Assembly (NCBI RefSeq): GCF_014202395.1
Contig: NZ_JACHGQ010000003.1
Location: 124,001 to 188,000, forward strand
DNA: 64,000 nucleotides
DNA from: Histophilus somni
Lineage (GTDB): Bacteria > Pseudomonadota > Gammaproteobacteria > Enterobacterales > Pasteurellaceae
Direction of reading: 5' to 3'
The notes beneath the pieces were generated by a model that saw only the letters and a program-made list of their open reading frames with translations, searched no databases and was not told the origin of the DNA. This document shows positions 19,335 through 28,114 of the stretch, in pieces. Every line of letters starts with the position of its first letter. The stretch's first letter is position 1. The position numbers were made by a program, and so were the translations under genes.

Positions 19335-20720
19335 TTAGCGGGAGGAATTAGTAGAATAATATCCGCCCATCGCACTGTAAATCGCATTTTGACTTTGAAT
19401 TAAACTGTATTTCGCATTCAGAATAGCTAATTGAGAGGTATTTTCTATATTAGCTGCATTAAGCCATTCTATTAATTCTGCGATACCGGCATCATAGCGG
19501 TTTTTGTAATATTGCGTAATACGTTTGTTGTAACGGTAAGTCTCTTGTAAATTTGCAACATTTTCTTTTGCTTGGGTATAAGAGAAATAGAGGTTGTCTA
19601 TTTCATTTAGAGCCTTGGTGATGTTTTGTTCAAAACTCAGTTTTGCATTTTCATAAGCTGCCTCAGAAATTTTAACATTCCATTTTACTGTATTCCAATT
19701 TAAGAAAGGTAAGTTTATGCCTACCGTTCCTGTCGCAATCGGTATGTTGAAAGCATTGTCAATTTTATTACCGCTTGATGATAATCCTGCTCCCAGTGTG
19801 ATTGATGGAAACCAACTTTTTTGCATTGCTTTCGCATTTTTAAATGCACTATTGAGGCGATATAAAGAGCCTTTAATATCCGGACGATTGGCAATGGTTG
19901 ATAATGGAATATCTAAATTTACCTCCGCACTTTTGACTTCCAAGATATGTGGTGTTTTGATGTTTAAATCTTCATTCGGTTTTAAGTTAAGCAAATTACG
20001 CAGGGTAGTTTCGGCACGTTTTTTTTGTGTTTGATAATTAATCAGATTATTACGAGCCTTAAGAATTGATTGTTGTGATTGATCTGTACTTGCCCGATCT
20101 GCCATACCTTGGTTGAATTTATTTTGCATAATTCGACTAATTTTTGAGTAATAATTAATCGTTTGGTTTGTTACTGCAATGGCATCATTTAAATAGGCAA
20201 GTTGATAGTAAGTTGTGACAACTGAGTTGATCAGAGAGAGTTTTGTTGCTTGTAAATCTTGTTGCGTAGCGGAATGTGTCCATTTTGCAGCAGAGGTTTT
20301 ATCGGCTAAACGTTGCCATAAATCTAGGGTGTAGCTAATATTGAGTGAACCGCCGTGAGTAATTTTAGAGTTGCTCCCTGTGTTAATATTTTTGGCGGCT
20401 GAAGAATTAACACCTGTTTGGCGTGTGAAATTTGGTACTAAATCCGCCGCAACCAAATTGGCATTGTACAGAGCCGTGTTTACTGCAATAGTGGCTTTGG
20501 CAAGATCTTTATTATTTTCCAAAGCTTGTTTCACCAGTTGGTTAAGCGGCTCGTCATTATATTGTGTCCACCAATTTTCCTGAATGTTATATTGTTGAGT
20601 CAATGCTTCATATTGCTGAAAATCTTGTAATGTTGCATGGTAACTATCATCAATATTTGCACAACCGATTAATATATTAGACACCACTATTCCAAACGTC
20701 ATTTTAGAAAGTTTTAACAT
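19335..20720 (-). CDS. TolC/NodT-type outer-membrane efflux lipoprotein
   Basis: Outer-membrane factor of 461 residues for tripartite efflux or type I secretion. A signal peptide with lipobox LIGC (Cys about 20) marks it as the CusC/NodT lipoprotein class. Two OEP repeats follow: long helices from QALENNKDLAKATIAVNTALYNA, a strand region (GGSLNISYTLDLWQRL), then the second repeat with SWFPSITLGAGLSSS and GTVGINLPFLNW. AAGGAAAACTT precedes the ATG. No periplasmic adaptor or inner-membrane pump is adjacent, so its partner must be encoded elsewhere. A long hairpin containing an uptake signal sits in its leader. Confidence 0.9.
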   Translation of the reverse strand: MLKLSKMTFGIVVSNILIGCANIDDSYHATLQDFQQYEALTQQYNIQENWWTQYNDEPLNQLVKQALENNKDLAKATIAVNTALYNANLVAADLVPNFTRQTGVNSSAAKNINTGSNSKITHGGSLNISYTLDLWQRLADKTSAAKWTHSATQQDLQATKLSLINSVVTTYYQLAYLNDAIAVTNQTINYYSKISRIMQNKFNQGMADRASTDQSQQSILKARNNLINYQTQKKRAETTLRNLLNLKPNEDLNIKTPHILEVKSAEVNLDIPLSTIANRPDIKGSLYRLNSAFKNAKAMQKSWFPSITLGAGLSSSGNKIDNAFNIPIATGTVGINLPFLNWNTVKWNVKISEAAYENAKLSFEQNITKALNEIDNLYFSYTQAKENVANLQETYRYNKRITQYYKNRYDAGIAELIEWLNAANIENTSQLAILNAKYSLIQSQNAIYSAMGGYYSTNSSR

Positions 20721-20740
20721 AAGTTTTCCTTATCTTGTAA

Positions 20741-20776
20741 GCAGAAAAGTGCGGTCTTTTTTTCCGCATTTTCTGC
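20741..20776. repeat. Long hairpin with uptake signal in the efflux-gene leader
   Basis: GCAGAAAAGTGCGG (20741-20754) and CCGCATTTTCTGC (20764-20776) pair over 13 bp with one bulged G, around a T-rich 9-nt loop. It lies 21 nt before the efflux gene ATG and 75 nt past the deoQ stop. On the minus strand no T run follows the stem, so simple termination of deoC-deoQ is not obvious. Confidence 0.7.
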
Positions 20777-20850
20777 AAATTTTATCATGTTTTTATTCAT
20801 GTGTCAGAGAGGAAATTGAGTTTAATTTAGATGCCTTTTTGAAGGTATAT

Positions 20851-21582
20851 TTACTTTAAAAAATGGCTTGGTAGTTCCTGATCACATACGATTATGTCAA
20901 ATTTATCTATCTTATCAATATAAGCTTTTTGAACTTGATTTATTTTTGATGAATCAATTACCAAAATAGCTTGCTCGGTTTTCTCCATTGCTTTTTGTTT
21001 TGTTTTTACTTCATCAAAATTAAAGCAAGTTACGCCTTTATTTACATCAATCCCTGCAGCTGAGATGAACGCTTTTGTTGTGCAAATTGCATCCAGTTCA
21101 TTAGTTAGCTGAATAGGAATTAAAAAAGAGTTATTCTTTGAATAATTTCCACCGCACAAAATGACTTCACAATGAGGTTTATCCTGTAGCACCATAAAGG
21201 TATTAATTGAACAGCAAAGTGCGGTGAATTTAATGGCAGGATCGATTTGTGAGGCGACGAAAGGAATTGTTGAACCACAGTCAAAAAAACACACATCGCC
21301 GTCTTTAATGAAATTAGCCGCAATGCGACCCACTTCCATTTTTTCGGCAATATGCTTTGTTTCTTGCTCAAAAATTTGGTAGCTGTTATCGGTGTTTTTT
21401 TGTGGATTTTTGACAATATAGCCACCAAGTAAAACAACTGAGCCTGTATCTGAAGCCAAATCACGGCGAATTGTCATTTCCGATACATTTAAAATAGTGG
21501 CAGCATCACGCAAGTGAATTTTATCCATTTGTTTGAGCAAAAAGTCTAATTTTTGAATGCGTGATTGTATTTTCTTATCCAT
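20851..21582 (-). CDS. deoQ: DeoR-family transcriptional repressor, DeoQ-like
   Basis: A 243-residue DeoR-type regulator. The N-terminal winged helix-turn-helix (KIHLRDAATILNVSEMTIRRDLAS, about 17-41) is followed by the phosphosugar-sensor domain with the family GDVCFFDCGSTIPFVA and KAFISAAGID motifs. It lies directly downstream of deoC and across from deoK-deoP-deoX, the arrangement of the Salmonella deoQKPX deoxyribose operon with its own repressor. The inducer is therefore probably deoxyribose 5-phosphate or deoxyribose. An uptake signal is embedded at 21217-21225. Confidence 0.82.
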   Translation of the reverse strand: MDKKIQSRIQKLDFLLKQMDKIHLRDAATILNVSEMTIRRDLASDTGSVVLLGGYIVKNPQKNTDNSYQIFEQETKHIAEKMEVGRIAANFIKDGDVCFFDCGSTIPFVASQIDPAIKFTALCCSINTFMVLQDKPHCEVILCGGNYSKNNSFLIPIQLTNELDAICTTKAFISAAGIDVNKGVTCFNFDEVKTKQKAMEKTEQAILVIDSSKINQVQKAYIDKIDKFDIIVCDQELPSHFLK

Positions 21583-21606
21583 AACAGGCTCTATTAATTA
21601 AAACGG

Positions 21607-22281
21607 TTAATAAATAGCGTTATTGTCTGTTAAACCGTTAATAATAGCAATCCCTGAACTTGATCCAATTCTTGTCGCACCATTTTTAATCATTTCAATT
21701 GCGATTTTAGTATCACGCACACCACCTGAAGCTTTGACACCGATATTTTCTCCAACCACTTGACGCATTAGTGCGATATTTTCAACCGTTGCACCGCCTT
21801 TATTGAAACCGGTTGATGTTTTAACAAATCCGACCCCCAGTTCACGACAAATTTTACAAGCAGTGATAATTTCCTCTTTGGTTAACAAGCAAGTTTCCAA
21901 AATAACTTTAAGTAAAGCACCTTCACAAGCAGCTAAAACCGCTTGAATGTCTGCTTTTACGGATTCCCACTGATTTGATTTAATCCAACCAATGTTAATC
22001 ACCATGTCTATTTCCGTTGCACCGGCTTTTATTGCTTCTTTAGCTTCAAAAGCTTTTACAGTAGATAAATTAGCACCTAATGGAAATCCAACTACTGTGC
22101 ATATTTTAACATTTGTATTTTGTAATTTTTGTCTTGCTAGCGGAATATAACCTGAATTAATACAAACAGAAAAAAAATTATGTTCAATCGCTTCGTTACA
22201 AAGATCCAGTATATCCTGTTCTGTTTTCTCCGCAGTTAATGCTGTATGGTCAATGAATTGAGCAATGTCATAAGATTGCAT
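21607..22281 (-). CDS. deoC: Deoxyribose-phosphate aldolase
   Basis: Class I aldolase (224 residues) splitting 2-deoxyribose 5-phosphate into glyceraldehyde 3-phosphate and acetaldehyde. The Schiff-base lysine is about residue 154 in GFVKTSTGF. The partner residues are in EIDMVINIGW (Asp about 92) and in the C-terminal GVKASGGVRD. GGAGG lies 8 nt before the ATG. It is followed 24 nt later by deoQ, so deoC-deoQ form an operon diverging from deoK-deoP-deoX. In this position it serves exogenous deoxyribose, not just nucleoside salvage. Confidence 0.95.
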   Translation of the reverse strand: MQSYDIAQFIDHTALTAEKTEQDILDLCNEAIEHNFFSVCINSGYIPLARQKLQNTNVKICTVVGFPLGANLSTVKAFEAKEAIKAGATEIDMVINIGWIKSNQWESVKADIQAVLAACEGALLKVILETCLLTKEEIITACKICRELGVGFVKTSTGFNKGGATVENIALMRQVVGENIGVKASGGVRDTKIAIEMIKNGATRIGSSSGIAIINGLTDNNAIY

Positions 22282-22306
22282 AAATATCCTCCTTATTTTA
22301 GGTTTA

Positions 22307-22322
22307 TGTGATTATTTTCACT
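22307..22322. promoter_or_regulatory. CRP site 1 in the deo divergent region
   Basis: TGTGA-TTATTT-TCACT matches the CRP consensus TGTGA-N6-TCACA at nine of ten positions. It lies 26 bp before the deoC start, between the divergent operons. Confidence 0.7.
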
Positions 22323-22355
22323 TTTTTATATGATACTGCAAAAAAAATTAAAAAC

Positions 22356-22371
22356 TGTGACTTTAATCACT
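22356..22371. promoter_or_regulatory. CRP site 2, class II position for deoK
   Basis: TGTGA-CTTTAA-TCACT matches the CRP consensus at nine of ten positions. A -10-like TATACT at 22393-22398 would start transcription near 22405, putting the site centre at -41.5, the class II CRP geometry for the deoK-deoP-deoX operon. Confidence 0.75.
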
Positions 22372-22450
22372 TTTTTAACATTTTTAATTTTATATACTGA
22401 ATAAAATAAATTTTGTGAGAATTATAACATTTATTACGGAGAAAAACATT

Positions 22451-23371
22451 ATGGATATTGCAGTCATTGGCTCAAATATGGTGGATTTAATTAGCTATAT
22501 TAATGATATGCCGAAAATGGGTGAAACGCTAGAAGCTCATGATTTTAAAATGGGTTGTGGCGGAAAGGGAGCAAATCAAGCTATTGCAGCCGCTAAATTA
22601 GGTGCATCAGTAATGATGATGACTAAGGTTGGTGATGATGTATTTGCAGATAATACTATTAATAATTTCAAGCAATATGGTGTGAATACCGATTTTGTCG
22701 AAAAAGTGGTGGGTGTATCGAGTGGTGTAGCCCCTATTTTTGTTGATCGTTCTTCACAAAATCGCATTTTAATTATTAAAGGTGCGAATTCTTACTTGAA
22801 ACCGGCAGATATTGATCATGCTGAAGTTCAGTTGAAAAACTGCAAGCTGCTTATTTTACAACTGGAAATTCCTTTAGAAACAGTTTATTACGCAATTGAT
22901 TTTGCCAATAAACATCAAATTCCAGTCATTCTTAATCCTGCTCCTGCAAGTAAGGAATTAGACATTAGTTATGCTTGTAAATGTGATTTCTTTATGCCGA
23001 ATGAAACTGAATTGGAAATTCTAACCGGTATGCCAGTTGACAATATGGAACAGATTCAAGCAGCAGCTAATAGCTTATTTTTGAAAGGATTAAAAAATCT
23101 GATTGTGACTTTAGGCGAAAAAGGATCGGTTTGGTTTCATCGGGATCAGGTAACACATGTCTCCTCGCACAAAGTTAATGCTATTGATACTAGTGGTGCT
23201 GGAGATGCTTTCATTGGTTGTTTTGCACATTTTTATATACAAACTAATGATGTCAAACAAGCAATGCAAATGGCATCAGCCTATTCAGCCTATAGTGTAA
23301 CCGGACAAGGTACGCAATCTTCTTATCCGGATAAAGCACAATTCGAACAATTTCTACAATCGTTAAAATAA
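22451..23371 (+). CDS. deoK: Deoxyribokinase (PfkB/ribokinase family)
   Basis: PfkB-family sugar kinase of 306 residues. It has the N-terminal VIGSNMVDLISYINDMPKMGE, the substrate loop GCGGKGANQAIAAAKLG (PfkB signature 1), and the ATP/anion-hole motif DTSGAGDAFIGCFAHF with the catalytic aspartate (signature 2). Ribokinase has the same motifs; the deoxyribose assignment rests on neighbours deoC, deoQ, deoP and deoX. ATG 22451 is chosen because ACGGAGAAAAACATT lies upstream; the frame extends 12 codons further without such a site. Confidence 0.85.
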   Translation: MDIAVIGSNMVDLISYINDMPKMGETLEAHDFKMGCGGKGANQAIAAAKLGASVMMMTKVGDDVFADNTINNFKQYGVNTDFVEKVVGVSSGVAPIFVDRSSQNRILIIKGANSYLKPADIDHAEVQLKNCKLLILQLEIPLETVYYAIDFANKHQIPVILNPAPASKELDISYACKCDFFMPNETELEILTGMPVDNMEQIQAAANSLFLKGLKNLIVTLGEKGSVWFHRDQVTHVSSHKVNAIDTSGAGDAFIGCFAHFYIQTNDVKQAMQMASAYSAYSVTGQGTQSSYPDKAQFEQFLQSLK

Positions 23372-23381
23372 GGAGTATGGT

Positions 23382-24674
23382 ATGAAAAATATTCAACAAA
23401 TGCCCGATGGTTATCTCAATAAAACACCTATTTTCCAATTTATTTTGCTTTCTTGTTTATTCCCACTTTGGGGAGCAGCAGCCAGCTTAAATGATATTTT
23501 AATCACTCAGTTTAAAAGTGTATTTACGCTGAGTGATTTTGCCAGTGCTTTAGTACAAAGTGCATTTTATGGAGGATATTTTTTAATTGCGATACCTGCA
23601 TCATTGGTGATCAAAAAAACCAGCTATAAAATTGCTATTTTAATTGGCTTAATGCTATATATCGGTGGTTGTTCACTGTTCTATCCAGCCTCGCATATGG
23701 CAACATACACAATGTTTTTAGTGGCTATTTTCTCTATTGCGATTGGGTTAAGTTTCTTGGAAACCTCTGCGAATACTTATAGTTCAATGATTGGACATAA
23801 AGATCATGCAACATTGAGATTAAATATAAGCCAGACTTTCTATCCAGTTGGTGCTATTTCAGGTATTTTATTAGGTAAATACCTCATCTTCCAAGAAGGT
23901 GCCAGTCTTGAAGAACGAATGGTAGGAATGACACCGGAACAGTTGCATTCATTTAAATTATCAATGTTAGAACATACGTTATCGCCATATAAATACTTAA
24001 TCTTCATATTGATTGCGGTTACTTTTTTATTCGTAATTACCTCTTTTCCTAAATGTAAAGCAGTTACACAAACAGGTAAATCAGAAGTGAAATTTACCGA
24101 TACGCTAAAATATCTAGCAAGTAATACAAAATTTAAAAAGGGAATTGTTGCTCAATTTCTCTACGTTGGTATGCAAGTTGCCGTATGGTCATTTACTATT
24201 CGTTTGGCACTCAATTTAAGTGATATGAATGAACGTGAAGCCTCAAATTTTATGGTTTATAGCTTTATTGGATTCTTTATTGGCAAATTTGTCGCTAATT
24301 TCTTAATGACTAAATTTAAGTCAGATCTCGTTTTACTTTGGTATTCCATTTTAGGTGTGATCACTCTAGCTTATACCTCTTTTGTTCATGATTTTTCTGC
24401 TGTTTATGCGGCTATTTTCGCCAGTTTGTTGTTTGGTCCTTGCTGGGCAACAATCTATGCTTCCGTACTGGATACTGTTAATCAAGAGCATAGAGAAGTG
24501 GGTGGGGCTGTTGTCGTCATGTCTATTATCGGTGCAGCTGTTGTTCCCGCAATTCACGGTTATGTCTCAGATACATTAGGATCTCTTCAACTTGCATTTA
24601 TTGTACCTTTATTCTGTTTTGCTTATGTTGGCTATTATTTTTATGGAAAATTAAAAGAAAACAAGGAGAAATAG
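23382..24674 (+). CDS. deoP: Deoxyribose transporter, FucP-type major facilitator
   Basis: A 430-residue inner-membrane protein with about 12 hydrophobic segments. It resembles the FucP (L-fucose:H+ symporter) branch of the major facilitator superfamily: FQFILLSCLFPLWGAAASLNDILI at the start, FLETSANTYSSMIG in helix 4 and QFLYVGMQVAVWSF in helix 7. Its place between deoK and the epimerase-like gene (gaps of 10 bp and 1 bp) assigns it to deoxyribose, as DeoP in Salmonella. AAGGAG precedes the start. Confidence 0.85.
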   Translation: MKNIQQMPDGYLNKTPIFQFILLSCLFPLWGAAASLNDILITQFKSVFTLSDFASALVQSAFYGGYFLIAIPASLVIKKTSYKIAILIGLMLYIGGCSLFYPASHMATYTMFLVAIFSIAIGLSFLETSANTYSSMIGHKDHATLRLNISQTFYPVGAISGILLGKYLIFQEGASLEERMVGMTPEQLHSFKLSMLEHTLSPYKYLIFILIAVTFLFVITSFPKCKAVTQTGKSEVKFTDTLKYLASNTKFKKGIVAQFLYVGMQVAVWSFTIRLALNLSDMNEREASNFMVYSFIGFFIGKFVANFLMTKFKSDLVLLWYSILGVITLAYTSFVHDFSAVYAAIFASLLFGPCWATIYASVLDTVNQEHREVGGAVVVMSIIGAAVVPAIHGYVSDTLGSLQLAFIVPLFCFAYVGYYFYGKLKENKEK

Positions 24675-24675
24675 T

Positions 24676-25689
24676 ATGAAAAGCTACCTTTATTTATCTA
24701 AATCACAATTTACAGATAAAGAACAACTTATTTTTAAAAATGAAAAGCTAAGTGCGGTCGCATTTCAATATCAATCCGGTATTGAGGCGGTCAAACTGAT
24801 CAATAGTAAAGGTTTTCTAATTGTTTTACCTTTTTATGGGCAAATCATTTGGGACGTTCAATTTAACGGACAAACTCTCACAATGAAAAATATGTTCAAC
24901 GAACCTAAGCGGGGAACAACTATTATTGATACCTACGGGTGTTTTGCTTTCCATTCAGGCTTAATTCGTAATGGTTGCCCAAGTCCAAAAGACGAGCATC
25001 CTTTGCATGGTGAAATGCCTTGTGCCGTAATGGATAAGGCTTGGTTGATTATTGAAGATGACAAATTAGGGATTGGTGGTGAAGTTGAATATGTGAAAGG
25101 TTTCGGTGAGCATTATTCAGCTAGACCGGAGGTGATATTATCTGCTGACAGTACATTATTTAATATCAATATGGCAGTGACAAACCTTGCCAGTGTTGAT
25201 ATGCCGTTACAGTATATGTGTCATATGAATTATTGCTATGAACATGGTGCAACATTCAGCCAAAATATCCCTGAAAGTGCGGTGCAATTACGCCAAACTA
25301 TTCCGGCTCATGTGAAACCGACACCGCAATGGCTATCGTTTAATGAGGAGATTAAGAAAGGGAATTATACACTGTCATCGTTGGAAAATGATGAAATGTA
25401 TAATCCGGAGATAGTGTTTTTTATGGATAATTTGCAACAATATCAGTCACAACTTGAATATCGTATGCACTCCCCGAAAGGTCATAATTATTTGGTAAAA
25501 TTCTCGTCAGCACAATTCAATTATGCAACACGCTGGATTTTATATAATGCCGATCAGCAAGTGGGTGCTTTTGTCTTACCAGCAACCTGTCGTCCGGAAG
25601 GATTTTTGGCAGCTCAAAATAATGGCTCATTAATTATGCTAAAACCAAAAGAAATGCGGTATTTTAGTGTCATAACGGGTATTGAATAA
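24676..25689 (+). CDS. deoX: DeoX-like aldose 1-epimerase family protein
   Basis: A 337-residue protein resembling the DUF4432/aldose-epimerase beta-sandwich: KNMFNEPKRG, TYGCFAFHSGLIRNGCPSPKDEHPLHGEMP (conserved histidines) and later MCHMNYCYEHGATF. DeoX of the Salmonella deoxyribose operon is of this type and is thought to interconvert deoxyribose anomers. It begins one base after the deoP stop, so translation is coupled. Two uptake signals are embedded (24750-24758, 25275-25283). No clear terminator follows it. Confidence 0.78.
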   Translation: MKSYLYLSKSQFTDKEQLIFKNEKLSAVAFQYQSGIEAVKLINSKGFLIVLPFYGQIIWDVQFNGQTLTMKNMFNEPKRGTTIIDTYGCFAFHSGLIRNGCPSPKDEHPLHGEMPCAVMDKAWLIIEDDKLGIGGEVEYVKGFGEHYSARPEVILSADSTLFNINMAVTNLASVDMPLQYMCHMNYCYEHGATFSQNIPESAVQLRQTIPAHVKPTPQWLSFNEEIKKGNYTLSSLENDEMYNPEIVFFMDNLQQYQSQLEYRMHSPKGHNYLVKFSSAQFNYATRWILYNADQQVGAFVLPATCRPEGFLAAQNNGSLIMLKPKEMRYFSVITGIE

Positions 25690-25784
25690 CATATAGCGAA
25701 CAACATAAATACGGTTGACAAAAGTTTAACGGTATTACCAAATGCATATTTAGTTAAAATATCCTAATGAAATGTTTAAAAAAA

Positions 25785-25813
25785 TTGGCTTTTATAAAAA
25801 TCTCTTGTATAAT
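25785..25813 (+). promoter_or_regulatory. rplM-rpsI promoter
   Basis: TTGGCT (25785-25790), a 17-bp spacer and a perfect TATAAT (25808-25813) lie about 150 bp before rplM. The resulting leader of about 135 nt is long for a ribosomal protein operon. It can hold the L13 autoregulatory target known for the E. coli operon. The upstream part of the deoX-rplM gap shows nothing else recognisable. Confidence 0.7.
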
Positions 25814-25954
25814 CGCCGGACCCTGTGAATGTGTTGGATTTCCCACCGCACATTATTTTATCAAGATCACACTCGAAGGGGTGGAGATTAAGATTGATGG
25901 TTGTGCTTAAGTTTAATAAGCACTGGGTATTAATATTATTTTATTGGTAATTAA

Positions 25955-26386
<432 letters not shown>

Positions 26387-26402
26387 TCACGAGGTTAGGA
26401 AA

Positions 26403-26795
26403 ATGGCAGAGAATCAAAACTACGGCACAGGTCGCCGCAAAAGCTCTTCAGCTCGTGTATTTATCAAACCGGGCAGTGGTAAAATTGTTATCAACCAACG
26501 TGAGTTGGACGTATATTTCGGTCGTGAAACATCTCGTATGATCGTACGCCAACCGTTAGAATTGGTTGAATTAACTGATAAATTAGATTTATACGTCACA
26601 GTTAAAGGTGGTGGTATTTCCGGTCAAGCGGGTGCAATCCGCCATGGTATAACTCGTGCATTAATTGAGTATGATGAAACACTACGTCCTGCATTACGTG
26701 CAGCTGGTTTTGTTACTCGTGATGCTCGCCGTGTTGAACGTAAGAAAATCGGCTTACACAAAGCACGTCGCCGTCCACAATACTCAAAACGTTAA
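26403..26795 (+). CDS. rpsI: 30S ribosomal protein S9
   Basis: A 130-residue small-subunit protein. The invariant [17 protein letters not shown] and [19 protein letters not shown] blocks and the basic tail ending [11 protein letters not shown] (whose terminal KR reaches the decoding centre) are all present. ACGAGGTTAGGAAA precedes the ATG. A strong terminator follows. Confidence 0.98.
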   Translation: MAENQNYGTGRRKSSSARVFIKPGSGKIVINQRELDVYFGRETSRMIVRQPLELVELTDKLDLYVTVKGGGISGQAGAIRHGITRALIEYDETLRPALRAAGFVTRDARRVERKKIGLHKARRRPQYSKR

Positions 26796-26806
26796 TTTTA
26801 TATACA

Positions 26807-26842
26807 AAATTGCAAGCCAAATGGCTTGCAATTTTTTTTTCT
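26807..26842 (+). terminator. Rho-independent terminator after rpsI
   Basis: AAATTGCAAGCC and GGCTTGCAATTT form a 12-bp stem around AAAT, followed by a run of T. It starts 12 nt after the rpsI stop. Confidence 0.9.
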
Positions 26843-26940
26843 TATTTTGTCAGTAAATTATGATGGAGGCTTATGCATTGCCTTTTCATTTATGGTAAAA
26901 TGAAAAGTCTTTATTAATTTTCAAGTCGTCGGAGGAAAAG

Positions 26941-27579
26941 ATGACAAGTGCTGCGAATAAACGTTCAATAATGACTCTTTTTTTAGATAAGGTTGATATT
27001 TATTGCCATCAGGTTCGTATTGTTTTAGCTGAAAAAGGTGTTGCTTATGCAACAGAAATAGTTGATTCTGAATCTATATCAGAAGATTTAATGGAATTAA
27101 ATCCCTATGGCACAATTCCTACTTTGGTGGATCGTGATTTAGTTTTATTCAACTCTCGTATCATTATGGAATATTTAGATGAGCGTTTTCCGCACCCTCC
27201 ATTGATGCCGGTTTATCCGGTTTCTCGTGGTAAAAGCCGTTTATTAATGTTACGTATTGAACAAGATTGGTATCCTGTATTAGAAAAAGCAGAAAAAGGT
27301 TCAGAGAGTGAAAGAGCTATTGCATTGAAACAATTAAAAGAAGAAATCTTGGCAATAGCACCTGTATTTGGCCAGTCACTTTATTTTATGAGCGAAGAAT
27401 TCAGTTTAGTTGATTGCTATATTGCGCCGTTATTATGGCGAATGCAGCAACTTGGTGTTGTATTTACAGGCACAGGCAGTAAAGCGATAAAATCTTATAT
27501 GGAGCGAGTGTTTCAACGTGATTCATTTTTACAATCTGTTGGTGAAATGACACCTAAAAATTTAATGGAGGATAAATAG
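26941..27579 (+). CDS. sspA: Stringent starvation protein A
   Basis: A 212-residue GST-fold transcription factor that binds RNA polymerase and acts in stationary-phase and acid-stress responses. It aligns by eye with E. coli SspA throughout: AANKRSIMTLF, HQVRIVLAEKGV, LNPYGTIPTLVDRDL, then the strongly conserved RIIMEYLDERFPHPPLMPVYPV and DEFSLVDCY-like SEEFSLVDCYIAPLLWR. GTCGGAGGAAAAG precedes the start. sspB follows by 7 bp; downstream of rplM-rpsI is the conserved place for this pair. Confidence 0.96.
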   Translation: MTSAANKRSIMTLFLDKVDIYCHQVRIVLAEKGVAYATEIVDSESISEDLMELNPYGTIPTLVDRDLVLFNSRIIMEYLDERFPHPPLMPVYPVSRGKSRLLMLRIEQDWYPVLEKAEKGSESERAIALKQLKEEILAIAPVFGQSLYFMSEEFSLVDCYIAPLLWRMQQLGVVFTGTGSKAIKSYMERVFQRDSFLQSVGEMTPKNLMEDK

Positions 27580-27586
27580 GATTAAT

Positions 27587-28042
27587 ATGTCGTATAAATT
27601 TTTACCTAAACGTCCCTATTTATTAAGAGCCTATTATGATTGGTTGATTGATAACGACTTAACTCCTTATCTTGTTGTAAATGCAACTTATTCAGGCGTA
27701 AAGGTTCCTGTTGAGTATGTCAAAGATGGTCAAATTGTTTTGAATTTATCTGCAAATGCGACAGGTAATTTATTGCTGAATAATGAGGCGATTCAGTTTA
27801 GTGCTCGTTTTCAGGGGGTATCTAGAGATATTTATATTCCTATGGGAGCGGCATTAGCTGTTTATGCACGAGAAAATGGCGATGGAGTCATGTTTGAACC
27901 GGAAGCATTTTATGATGAATTAAATATTGACAGTGTTGATGAACAGCCTTTAGGTTTTGCTGAAGCAGTTGATCAAAAGAAAGTGAAAAAGACTGAAACA
28001 AAAACCCAGAAAGGAACATCACATTTGCGTATTGTGAAATAA
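27587..28042 (+). CDS. sspB: ClpXP adaptor protein SspB
   Basis: A 151-residue adaptor that delivers ssrA-tagged peptides and RseA fragments to ClpXP. The folded N-terminal domain runs from KRPYLLRAYYDWLIDNDLTPYLVV to about residue 110 (SVDEQPLG). A flexible charged linker follows, and the short ClpX-binding tail (HLRIVK, matching the LRVVK element) is at the very C-terminus, so the gene is intact. Confidence 0.95.
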   Translation: MSYKFLPKRPYLLRAYYDWLIDNDLTPYLVVNATYSGVKVPVEYVKDGQIVLNLSANATGNLLLNNEAIQFSARFQGVSRDIYIPMGAALAVYARENGDGVMFEPEAFYDELNIDSVDEQPLGFAEAVDQKKVKKTETKTQKGTSHLRIVK

Positions 28043-28059
28043 ACTAAAGCAATTTTTTG

Positions 28060-28086
28060 AACCGCACTTAAAGTGCGGTTTTTTTA
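28060..28086 (+). terminator. Inverted uptake-signal terminator after sspB
   Basis: AACCGCACTT and AAGTGCGGTT abut around one base and are followed by seven T. Both arms are perfect uptake signals, giving a textbook Haemophilus-type terminator between convergent sspB and asnS. Confidence 0.9.
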
Positions 28087-28114
28087 TGAAAAGTAATTTA
28101 ATCAATTCTTGTAT

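Noticed and set aside
25711..25760. TTGACA at 25715 as an additional rplM promoter
   Set aside because: No -10 hexamer lies at acceptable spacing; the TTGGCT/TATAAT pair at 25785-25813 is much better.
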